Source: J014 sp964486055
Lineage (GTDB): Bacteria; Acidobacteriota; Blastocatellia; Pyrinomonadales; Pyrinomonadaceae
Assembly: GCA_964486055.1 (NCBI GenBank)
Contig: CAZALE010000002.1
Coordinates: forward strand, 248,001-312,000
DNA: 64,000 nt
Direction: 5' to 3'
Made by a program: the position numbers and the translations under genes. The notes under the pieces are model-generated. The model was not told where the DNA came from and made no database searches. It worked only from the letters and a program-made list of their open reading frames with translations. This document shows positions 51,461 to 58,860 of the stretch, in pieces. Positions within the stretch are counted from its first letter, which is position 1. Each line of letters begins with the position of its first letter.

Positions 51461-52543
51461 TTAATCTGTATTTCTCGACATCATTTTTTCGAGCAAATGG
51501 GCAACGTAGCTTACTACAGAAATGACTCGAGCGTATTCGATTCTAGTTGGACCTACGACTCCTAAAGCCCCCATTGCTTGACTTCCACCGACGCGGTAGG
51601 AAGCCGTGATAAGAGCACAATTTTGCATGGAAGGGACGAGATTTTCTTTGCCTATCACAATCCTCACATCTTTTTTATCCGAAACATCATTAGATAGGCA
51701 TTCATTTAAAATCTTTACTAATCTGGTCTTCTCTTCGAAAGTTTTGAGAAGTTCTCGGAGTTCCTGAAAGTTAAAGTCAGGTTTAGACAGGATGTTTGCA
51801 GTTCCTTCCACGTACACTTGCCCTAAATCATCGCTTTCAATGCTTTGCGAGCAAAGAATGATTGCCGTCTGCAGCAATCTATCAAAAAGCGCACGTTCCT
51901 CATGCATTAGACGAAGAATCTCATTCCGAATGGTAGATAGGCTTTTCCCTTTAAATTCAGTGTTCAAATATCTGGCTGTCCGATTTAGCTCTTCCTGAGT
52001 AAAGTTTTCCTCGAGTCTTATTATCTTGTTGTGCACTATGTTGGGTGCAGAAATCATCATGACTAAAATCTTTTTGTCAGCCAAACTAAAGAATTCGATG
52101 TGCTCTAGAGTATCACTGGACATGCTTGGGGAAACAACTATGCCAACATTTTCAGATATTGAAGAGAGAACAGATGATGTACGCTCCATCAATCTTTCAG
52201 GATCATCGGTATTAAGCAATTTTTCATTTATTAGCTGCAAATCATCTTCGGTTAACCTCAAAACTCCCAGCAGGTTGTCAACATAAAATCTATAGCCTTT
52301 ATCGGTAGGGATACGCCCAGCTGAGGTGTGCGGCTGTTCCAGGTAGCCTGCTTCTTCTAATTCACCCATGATGTTACGAATAGTTGCTGGGCTCCAACCG
52401 TGTGCTCTCGAAAATTTATCGGCAACAGTCTTCGATCCGACAGGCTCACCAGTAACAAGATGCTCGTTGATTACGGCATGCAGTACAGCTTGACCACGAA
52501 CATCGGGAATACCGACTTTTTGTCTTCTTTCACGACTAAGCAT
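51461..52543 (-). CDS. hrcA: Heat-inducible transcription repressor HrcA
   Basis: 360 residues. The N-terminal winged helix is seen in EPVGSKTVADKFSRAHGWS and ATIRNIMGELEEAGYL, with GRIPTDKGYRFYVD and the C-terminal IEYARVISVVSYVAHLLEKM. HrcA represses heat-shock operons at CIRCE sites. The start at 52543 precedes LSRERRQKVGIPDVRG; the frame is open to 52591. I searched the flanks and saw no TTAGCACTC-N9-GAGTGCTAA element. Divergent from the SprT-like gene. Confidence 0.95.
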   Translation of the reverse strand: MLSRERRQKVGIPDVRGQAVLHAVINEHLVTGEPVGSKTVADKFSRAHGWSPATIRNIMGELEEAGYLEQPHTSAGRIPTDKGYRFYVDNLLGVLRLTEDDLQLINEKLLNTDDPERLMERTSSVLSSISENVGIVVSPSMSSDTLEHIEFFSLADKKILVMMISAPNIVHNKIIRLEENFTQEELNRTARYLNTEFKGKSLSTIRNEILRLMHEERALFDRLLQTAIILCSQSIESDDLGQVYVEGTANILSKPDFNFQELRELLKTFEEKTRLVKILNECLSNDVSDKKDVRIVIGKENLVPSMQNCALITASYRVGGSQAMGALGVVGPTRIEYARVISVVSYVAHLLEKMMSRNTD

Positions 52544-52616
52544 GTTTGTTAGTTCCCCAGAGCCTAGTCTATGCTTTTTTCTTGATAACATTTTATTAAT
52601 TCAAAGTCAACAAAAA

Positions 52617-53309
52617 ATGTTAAACCTAAACGACAGAATAAAAAGGTTTTACGAAAATGCGTTGAGCGATTTTGAGATCAAGTCACTGCATATCTCATTT
52701 TATCCATATAAAACTCTGAGACATACGATAAAAGTAAGCAACGCAGAGGTTAGAATCGTTTTATCAGATGTAATGATGGATGCACCGTTAGATGTTCACC
52801 ATGCTCTGGCAGAGATACTAGTGGCTAAGTTAACTAAAAAGAAACCCTCGATGAAATATCGTAGAATCTACTCTGATTTTGTTAAATCTCATGACAAAAT
52901 CCATGAAATTTTATCAAAACGTGTAAGAATCAACCCAGCAGGAAAGGTTTTCAACTTAGAGAGAATTTTTAATAGACTAAACGAATTATATTTCGATGGA
53001 CAATTGGAAAAGCCACTTTTAAGCTGGTCTAACCGCAAGTCTTTCAGAAAATTGGGGCATTATGACCCTCATCGAAAAATTATAGTAATCAGCAAAACAC
53101 TAGACGATGCATTCGTGCCTGAATACGTAATAGAATTCTTGGTCTATCACGAGATGCTACACATCAAACATCCAAGCATCGATACCAACTCTAAAACAAT
53201 ATTCCACACGCCAGAATTTCGCAGTGACGAGAGAAAATTTCCCTATTTTGCTGAGGCTATGAATTGGCTGGAGAAACATCGAAACTGGCTAAGAGACAAA
53301 TCCTTATGA
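52617..53309 (+). CDS. SprT-like zinc metallopeptidase-like protein
   Basis: 230 residues from the ATG at 52617 (the first in-frame ATG past the hrcA overlap). The zinc motif HEMLH lies at about residues 178-182 in FLVYHEMLHIKHP, followed by FHTPEFRSDERKFPYF. It has the YFDGQLEKP entry and LGHYDPHRKIIVIS strand of SprT-like proteins. Bacterial SprT-family proteins are poorly studied; SPRTN in eukaryotes cleaves DNA-protein crosslinks. Its stop overlaps the next gene's start, which encodes a DNA-alkylation-related protein. Confidence 0.85.
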   Translation: MLNLNDRIKRFYENALSDFEIKSLHISFYPYKTLRHTIKVSNAEVRIVLSDVMMDAPLDVHHALAEILVAKLTKKKPSMKYRRIYSDFVKSHDKIHEILSKRVRINPAGKVFNLERIFNRLNELYFDGQLEKPLLSWSNRKSFRKLGHYDPHRKIIVISKTLDDAFVPEYVIEFLVYHEMLHIKHPSIDTNSKTIFHTPEFRSDERKFPYFAEAMNWLEKHRNWLRDKSL

Positions 53310-53629
53310 AAAAGCGAGTGCAAAATGAATATTGTGAAAAAGTTTATGAGATCGTAAGACAAATACCAATGGGTCGTGTAATGACCTACGGCCAAATAGC
53401 GACAATCTTAGGCGATGGGTATACGCCCCGCACTGTCGGTAACATTATGAGGCAAGCAAATGCAAAAGATCTACCATGGCATAGAGTTATAAATTCAAAA
53501 GGCGGATGTTCTACCGGTAAATTAACTATCCCAATGGACCTGCAACGTAAGCTCTTAGAACAAGAGGGAATAAAGTTTAACGATCGAGGAATTTGCGATC
53601 TTGGAAAGTACATCTGGCATCCATCGTGA
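53306..53629 (+). CDS. Alkyltransferase-like protein (ATL)
   Basis: 107 residues of the O6-alkylguanine-DNA alkyltransferase C-terminal domain: VRQIPMGRVMTYGQIAT at the start, RTVGNIMRQANA, and LPWHRVINSKGG. The reactive motif PCHR is PWHR, with Trp58 where the acceptor cysteine would be, which defines the ATL group. ATL proteins bind O6-alkylguanine and bring nucleotide excision repair. Translational coupling to the SprT-like gene (ATGA overlap) suggests a common role in DNA-damage handling. Confidence 0.93.
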   Translation: MKKRVQNEYCEKVYEIVRQIPMGRVMTYGQIATILGDGYTPRTVGNIMRQANAKDLPWHRVINSKGGCSTGKLTIPMDLQRKLLEQEGIKFNDRGICDLGKYIWHPS

Positions 53630-53816
53630 TCCGAGAGTCTCCGAATATTCGGGTCTTAACCTCAATATGGAGTCTTTAGTCTCATGCAATTAAAAATCAA
53701 GATTCCATTGATCGAATGCCAGAGGTTATTAAATCAAGGTTTAACTTAACGGCAGTTTGCTTATTTCTGCAATGAAACGCTATCATTATCTTTTCCAACT
53801 CCTATGGAGGGCGATA

Positions 53817-55133
53817 ATGATTGAAAAAGGCGCAGAAATAGCACCAGCTGAGGGTAAACTTGGGATTTTGCTAGTAGGACTCGGAGCGGTTAGTACAACT
53901 TTCGTGGCAGGCGTGGAAGCAATCCGCAAAGGCATGGCATTACCGATAGGCTCTCTGACCCAAATGGGAACCATCAGACTCGGAAAGCGAACCGAAAACC
54001 GCACGCCTAAGATTAAAGAGTTTGTCCCTCTCGCTAAGCTCGAGGATTTGGTTTTTGCTGCATGGGACATCTTCCCTGACTCAGCCTATGAGGCTGCTAT
54101 CAAGGCTGGAGTTTTAGAAAGGCAACTAATCGAAAGTCTTAGGGAGCAATTAGAATCATTAAAACCAATGCCTGCAGTTTTCTCACAGGACTATGTGAAG
54201 AAACTAAAGGGAGACAACCTGAAAACCGGCAAAACTAAAATGGAACTTGCCGAAGCATTGATGGAGGACATTGCTAACTTTAAGCAGCAACATGGATGTG
54301 AGCGACTAGTAATGATATGGGCCGCCTCGACTGAGATATTTCTCGAACCATCCGATGTTCATCAATCCATAGAAGCTTTCGAGAGAGGGCTTTACGACAA
54401 TGATCCCCGCATCTCCCCTTCAATGATATACGCATATGCTTCGATAAAATCTGGAGTGCCCTTTGCTAATGGAGCACCAAATCTGACAGTCGACATACCA
54501 GCCCTTACACAACTGGCAGAAAGACACCGAGTGCCGATTTGTGGTAAAGACTTCAAAACAGGACAGACACTTATGAAAACTATAATTGCTCCCGGTCTGA
54601 AAGCTCGAATGTTAGGTCTTGAAGGATGGTATTCGACGAATATTCTAGGAAATCGCGATGGAGAAGTACTGGATGACCCTGAAAGTTTTAAAACCAAAGA
54701 AGAATCTAAATTGTCTGTTTTAAATACAATCCTACAACCAGATCTCTACCCGGATCTTTACGGAAATTTCCATCATGTAGTTCGCATAAACTACTACCCA
54801 CCTCGTGGAGATAATAAGGAAGGTTGGGACAACATAGATATATTTGGATGGTTAGGCTACAAAATGCAGATCAAGATCGACTTTCTATGCCGTGACTCCA
54901 TCCTAGCTGCTCCATTAGTGCTGGACTTAGCTCTGTTCCTTGATCTAGCCCAAAGAGCAGGAATGAAAGGAGTGCAAGAGTGGTTATCCTTTTATTTCAA
55001 ATCCCCACAAACAGCACCAGGTCTTTATCCAGAACATGATTTGTTTATCCAACTCAAAAAACTTAAAAATACATTGAGATATCTAAGAGGTGAGGAATTA
55101 ATAACGCATTTAGGGCTTGAATACTACGAGTAA
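53817..55133 (+). CDS. Inositol-3-phosphate synthase
   Basis: 438 residues. It has the Rossmann start LGILLVGLGAVSTTFVAGVE and the synthase signatures SLTQMGTIRLGKR, GKDFKTGQTLMKTIIAPG and WYSTNILGNRDGEVL. It turns glucose-6-phosphate into inositol-3-phosphate with NAD. The ATG at 53817 is chosen because GGAGGG lies 5 nt upstream; the frame is open further to 53757. Inositol in bacteria goes into phospholipids or mycothiol-like thiols; the use here is unknown. Confidence 0.94.
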   Translation: MIEKGAEIAPAEGKLGILLVGLGAVSTTFVAGVEAIRKGMALPIGSLTQMGTIRLGKRTENRTPKIKEFVPLAKLEDLVFAAWDIFPDSAYEAAIKAGVLERQLIESLREQLESLKPMPAVFSQDYVKKLKGDNLKTGKTKMELAEALMEDIANFKQQHGCERLVMIWAASTEIFLEPSDVHQSIEAFERGLYDNDPRISPSMIYAYASIKSGVPFANGAPNLTVDIPALTQLAERHRVPICGKDFKTGQTLMKTIIAPGLKARMLGLEGWYSTNILGNRDGEVLDDPESFKTKEESKLSVLNTILQPDLYPDLYGNFHHVVRINYYPPRGDNKEGWDNIDIFGWLGYKMQIKIDFLCRDSILAAPLVLDLALFLDLAQRAGMKGVQEWLSFYFKSPQTAPGLYPEHDLFIQLKKLKNTLRYLRGEELITHLGLEYYE

Positions 55134-55195
55134 ATCTACGCTAAAAACACTTAAAGAGATGCGTACAAGTCTAGCGCTGACATTAGTCAAAATTG

Positions 55196-55224
55196 TTGAC
55201 ACATCAAACTCATTGATGTAGCAT
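55196..55224 (+). promoter_or_regulatory. Sigma-70-like promoter upstream of the AAA+ gene
   Basis: TTGACA (55196-55201) is a perfect -35 consensus and is followed 17 bp later by TAGCAT (55219-55224), a 4-of-6 -10. It is the clearest promoter in the window and points toward the AAA+ gene 240 bp downstream. Confidence 0.6.
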
Positions 55225-55286
55225 GATGATGGCAGGCAAATTTGAAATAATGAAGGCGCAAATAAGTCAGCATTTATCAATGCTTG

Positions 55287-55433
55287 ATGAAATCAAATCT
55301 CGAAAACTCCCTTAGATCTTCCCTGAAAACTTATACAGGAAACAAAAGCCAACTTGATGACATCAGAATTAGTGACATTGAACCTCTAGAAACATTGATT
55401 GAAAAGTTGTCTGTGCCATCGAACAAATTATAA
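55287..55433 (+). CDS. Possible 48-residue leader peptide
   Basis: A short frame from an ATG at 55287 gives 48 residues ending SVPSNKL, with a plausible soluble-peptide composition (LDDIRISDIEPLETLIEKL). It lies between the promoter and the AAA+ start, 29 bp before the latter. It has no recognised Shine-Dalgarno. It may be a real small protein, a leader peptide or chance. Confidence 0.25.
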   Translation: MKSNLENSLRSSLKTYTGNKSQLDDIRISDIEPLETLIEKLSVPSNKL

Positions 55434-55462
55434 GATCTTCTTTGGAGGCGTTTTAAGGATAT

Positions 55463-56683
55463 ATGAATACTGAAAGCAAAAAAATCAAAGCAAGCGGGAA
55501 AAAAATTCTTCTTGATCCTGATTTAAAAAGCCCTAGAGCGAGGGAATTCGAGGAGAAACTATTTTCAAAAATAGTCGGCCAAGAACGTGCTGTGCGAAGA
55601 TTAGCAGGCCTTTTTCAGATTTATCTCGCTGGTCTAAATAATCCTACACGTCCGATAGGGACTATGTTGTTTCTTGGTCCTACTGGTTCAGGAAAAACCC
55701 GCGTCGTAGAGGCTGCTGCAGAGGTGCTTTTTGGAGACCCGGGTGCAGTCGTAAAAATAGACTGTGCCGAATTTCAGCATTCTCATGAAATTGCAAAGTT
55801 AATAGGCTCACCCCCTGGATACCTTGGGCATCGAGAAACCTCTCCAATGCTAACTCAAGAAAATCTGGATAAATGCCACAAAGATGACCTAAAACTTACT
55901 TTCGTATTGTTCGATGAAATAGAAAAAGCCTCCGACGCATTATGGCAACTGCTATTGGGAATATTGGATAAAGCAACATTGACGCTGGGTGATAATCGGC
56001 GTGTTGATTTTTCTAAGACCATCGTCATAATGACCTCAAACTTGGGTGCTAGAGAAATGTCGGAGTTAATTTCAGGTGGGATTGGATTTGCACCCAGTAA
56101 AGCTGCCAAAAATCCAGAGGATACCGAAATTGATACCAAGATATATCGAACAGCTCTTGAGGCCGCCAAACGCAAATTCTCACCTGAATTCATGAATAGA
56201 ATTGACAAAGTAGTCGTATTTCGTAGTCTAAAAGAACATCATTTGAGACAGATCTTAGAAATAGAATTGCAGCAGGTTCAAAATCGTATCACAGAATCAG
56301 CAGGTACCAAATTTGTGTTTGAATGTACACCATCGGCAAAGGAGTTCCTGCTCAGAGAGGGAATAGACTTGAAGTACGGAGCGAGACATCTTAAACGAGC
56401 AATAGAAAGATTTTTGGTTTATCCTCTCTCAAACTTGGTTGCAACCGAGCAAGTAGAAACTGGTGACCTGGTCACAATCGACTTTGACGAAGAGCAAGGA
56501 AAACTAATCTTCATGAAACAAACTGGAAAGATGATAATAAGCGAGTCAGGGGACTATCCACCAGAAGAGGAGCTAATCTCCCGCTCAGACGCCATAGGGC
56601 TTCCAATTCCCCAAGCTCAAGCCGCTGCGAGCGGTAAAGGTAATAAGTCTAACGGTGAAAACCAGGAAGGATCACAATCATAA
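55463..56683 (+). CDS. Stand-alone Clp-D2-like AAA+ ATPase
   Basis: 406 residues. One AAA+ module of the ClpA/ClpB second-ring type: Walker A GPTGSGKT (72-79), pore-type GYLG (119-122), Walker B VLFDEIEK (148-155), sensor-1 MTSNLG, and a ClpB D2-small C-terminal domain (FECTPSAKEFLLREG, KYGARHLKRAIERFLVYPL). It lacks the N domain, the first AAA ring and the middle coiled coil of ClpB, and no ClpX zinc domain is seen. A Gly/Ser/Asn-rich tail of about 40 residues ends it. It probably remodels proteins alone. Has its own promoter and terminator. Confidence 0.85.
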   Translation: MNTESKKIKASGKKILLDPDLKSPRAREFEEKLFSKIVGQERAVRRLAGLFQIYLAGLNNPTRPIGTMLFLGPTGSGKTRVVEAAAEVLFGDPGAVVKIDCAEFQHSHEIAKLIGSPPGYLGHRETSPMLTQENLDKCHKDDLKLTFVLFDEIEKASDALWQLLLGILDKATLTLGDNRRVDFSKTIVIMTSNLGAREMSELISGGIGFAPSKAAKNPEDTEIDTKIYRTALEAAKRKFSPEFMNRIDKVVVFRSLKEHHLRQILEIELQQVQNRITESAGTKFVFECTPSAKEFLLREGIDLKYGARHLKRAIERFLVYPLSNLVATEQVETGDLVTIDFDEEQGKLIFMKQTGKMIISESGDYPPEEELISRSDAIGLPIPQAQAAASGKGNKSNGENQEGSQS

Positions 56684-56697
56684 TTGCGATCTTTCCT
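56664..56697 (+). terminator. Long hairpin at the AAA+ stop
   Basis: AGGAAGGATC (56664-56673) pairs with GATCTTTCCT (56688-56697) and CAAT (56675-56678) with ATTG (56683-56686), around a CATA loop. One A-C mismatch and one G-T pair are present. It overlaps the stop codon. There is no T-run, so it may protect the mRNA end. Confidence 0.5.
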
Positions 56698-56745
56698 GAT
56701 TCATTAAACTCTGAATAGCACTAAACTAGCAGCAATTGGATTTTG

Positions 56746-56773
56746 AAAAAGCAGGCTTCTTGCCTGCTTTTTT
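56746..56773 (+). terminator. Rho-independent terminator
   Basis: GCAGGC (56751-56756) and GCCTGC (56762-56767) form a stem with a 5-nt loop; flanking A5 and T6 tracts extend it, so it can work in both directions. It ends the AAA+ transcript. Confidence 0.85.
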
Positions 56774-56902
56774 GTGAATTTTCCATCTACGTGGTTTCTT
56801 TAAAGGACTCAATTATTTAGCGATACCCACATGCTGTGTTCAGCAAAGTGCGCTTTTTCGATTGAATAAAACAAAAAATTGATGACAGGCTGGCTACATA
56901 CT

Positions 56903-58069
56903 TTACGACGAAGTACTTTCGGCATTCAACTGTGTAATTTCCTTAACGATCTTTATGCTTCTTCTTTCAAGTTGCTTAATGAATTCGTCTGGATTAATCA
57001 GAAGTTCCTGAGGAATTGCCCCTCTGGCTGAAACTTCGCCTCTGACCAGCATTTGAGCTACTATTGAAGCTGGAAAAGCCGTGGTCCTCATCATCGCACT
57101 CAACTGGCTTTGTTCATCGAATTTGTCAACAATTGAGTACCTTAATCTAAAGTAATTCTGATTCTTTTTGCCATAAAACTCTAATCTAACCAATACAAAA
57201 TCAGGCTCATCAGCGGGAAGATTTTTCTTGAGTAACTCAGCAAGAACTTTGCGAGGAATGATTTTTTGTCCATCAACATCCAGAGGATCATCAGAGCAAA
57301 GACCTAGATCAATCATTGTTTTGAATTTTTCGCAGTGTCCCGCATATCGAATCGTTTTATAATCTAGATCCATTACTTTTCCAAGGAATGTAAGAGGAAG
57401 TGTTGACGTACCGCCCGAAGTCTGAAAAGCTTCGAGGTTCTGAAATCCCTCAAACTCTATCGATTCTATCTCCGTCATGGAGTCTACCTCAGTAATTTCA
57501 CCATTGCGAATAATCCTGGCTGGCTCAACGTATTCATTAATCAACCCCTCGACACTAAAAACCAACTGATAGTCTAGAGGTGGTTTTGGATTTTGGGGCA
57601 ATCCTCCTACCCTTATGTGCAAGCGATCCAGTTGATCGAAACGCCTAGCACCATCAGCAGCTAAAATAGAAACCATACCGGGTGCAAGACCGCAGTCCGG
57701 CACAATATTGATCCCTGCAGCACTGGCTTTCTCATGCAATCCTAGCTGCTTTTCAACAACGAAGATATTCCCGCCTAGATCACAAAAGTGGGTTTTTGCA
57801 ATGATCGCAAGTTCGGACAATCGAAAGTTATGCCAATAATCAACGCAAGAAATAGCTACGTCATGTTGCATCATTAACTGGATTACCCTTTGTTCATCTG
57901 TTATGTCCATTGCAACAGGAGTAACACGTCCAAACTTACGAGCGATTTCCTCTGCTTTCTCAGACGCCAGGTCTACAACGGTTACAGACTCAATATCCGA
58001 TGAGTTAAAGATAAGATCGTAAACTACACCATATCCCATTCTTCCTGCACCGAGAATTAATACTCTCAT
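56903..58069 (-). CDS. Saccharopine dehydrogenase family oxidoreductase
   Basis: 388 residues. The Rossmann start is MRVLILGAGRMGYGVVYDL. The C-terminal domain is of the saccharopine-dehydrogenase type (DCGLAPGMVSILAADGA, HIRVGGLPQNPKPPLDY). Members act on saccharopine, carboxynorspermidine or related imino acids; the substrate cannot be decided. It overlaps plsC by 4 bp (58066-58069) and is downstream of it, so they share an operon. Confidence 0.88.
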   Translation of the reverse strand: MRVLILGAGRMGYGVVYDLIFNSSDIESVTVVDLASEKAEEIARKFGRVTPVAMDITDEQRVIQLMMQHDVAISCVDYWHNFRLSELAIIAKTHFCDLGGNIFVVEKQLGLHEKASAAGINIVPDCGLAPGMVSILAADGARRFDQLDRLHIRVGGLPQNPKPPLDYQLVFSVEGLINEYVEPARIIRNGEITEVDSMTEIESIEFEGFQNLEAFQTSGGTSTLPLTFLGKVMDLDYKTIRYAGHCEKFKTMIDLGLCSDDPLDVDGQKIIPRKVLAELLKKNLPADEPDFVLVRLEFYGKKNQNYFRLRYSIVDKFDEQSQLSAMMRTTAFPASIVAQMLVRGEVSARGAIPQELLINPDEFIKQLERRSIKIVKEITQLNAESTSS

Positions 58070-58860
58070 AATTCTGCAAGCTCCAAAGCTATACTCTCAC
58101 GAACTTTCTTAACCAAAACAGGGATCTCCTCAACTTTCATATCGTATGTCTCTACGGGCGGTAGTAGAATCATCTCAATTACTCCGGGAAAGGCAGTTCC
58201 TGATTTTTTTCCCATCATCCAATCAGTGTTTTTTATGGCTACTGGAACGATTGGAGTTTTCGTTTGAATGGCTAAATAAAAGGCGCCTTTTTTGAACGGC
58301 AATAATTCTCCTGGCATCGCTCTAGTGCCCTCAGCAAAAAAACCAACTGAATAACCCTGGTTCAATAGCTCTTTTGTCTTCTCTATAGATTCAAAAGCTT
58401 TTTCGGGATTCGATCTATCAATCGCAATGACATTTACAAATCCCATTCCTTGGCCAAAGATTGGAATTCTAAGCAGCTCCTTTTTAGCCACTATACTCAT
58501 TCGCCTACCTGTATAAGCAAACAGAACTGCAGTGTCCAGATAGGAACGATGATTGGAAACAAATATGTAGCTTTTTTGAGGATCTAAATTTTCTAATCCT
58601 CTAACCGATACTCTTGCACCACAAGCCCTAAGCCATATTTTGGCACCTACTCCAGCCAAAGGATAAAGCCAAGTGCGGCGATTTATCAGCCAGAGTATGA
58701 TGAGGGTCGGGGCTCCAATAAATAAAATCATCATTGCAGCCACCAACCAACACCACCAGTATCGCAATTTACCTATCAGCCGCGATTTGCTAGACTCTTT
58801 TACGGGAAATTGAATTTTCTCGTTCTTTTCAATTTTTTCCGCAAGGGAGATAGCTAGCAC
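58066..58860 (-). CDS. plsC: 1-acyl-sn-glycerol-3-phosphate acyltransferase
   Basis: 264 residues. A membrane segment lies at about 36-60, followed by the acyltransferase motif NHRSYLD (103-109) and GFFAEGTR, the second block with the phosphate-binding residues. It adds the second fatty acid to lysophosphatidic acid in membrane lipid synthesis. The start is GTG at 58860. The divergent M14 gene starts at the next base, 58861, so the two coding regions touch back to back. That leaves no room for intergenic promoters. Confidence 0.9.
   Translation of the reverse strand: MLAISLAEKIEKNEKIQFPVKESSKSRLIGKLRYWWCWLVAAMMILFIGAPTLIILWLINRRTWLYPLAGVGAKIWLRACGARVSVRGLENLDPQKSYIFVSNHRSYLDTAVLFAYTGRRMSIVAKKELLRIPIFGQGMGFVNVIAIDRSNPEKAFESIEKTKELLNQGYSVGFFAEGTRAMPGELLPFKKGAFYLAIQTKTPIVPVAIKNTDWMMGKKSGTAFPGVIEMILLPPVETYDMKVEEIPVLVKKVRESIALELAEL

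Larger units (their letters stand above)
55134..55462 (+). other. Intergenic leader of the AAA+ gene
   Basis: About 330 bp. It holds the promoter at 55196-55224 and two short frames downstream of it: one from tandem ATGs at 55223-55231 to a TAG at 55313-55315, and one given separately at 55287-55433. A GGAGG at 55444-55448 and an AAGGA at 55455-55459 precede the AAA+ ATG. No terminator fold was seen. Confidence 0.45.

Noticed and set aside
47660..52616. CIRCE elements near hrcA and dnaK
   Set aside because: No TTAGCACTC-like inverted repeat with a 9-bp spacer is visible; GAGTGTCCCTTA near 48830 lacks its partner.
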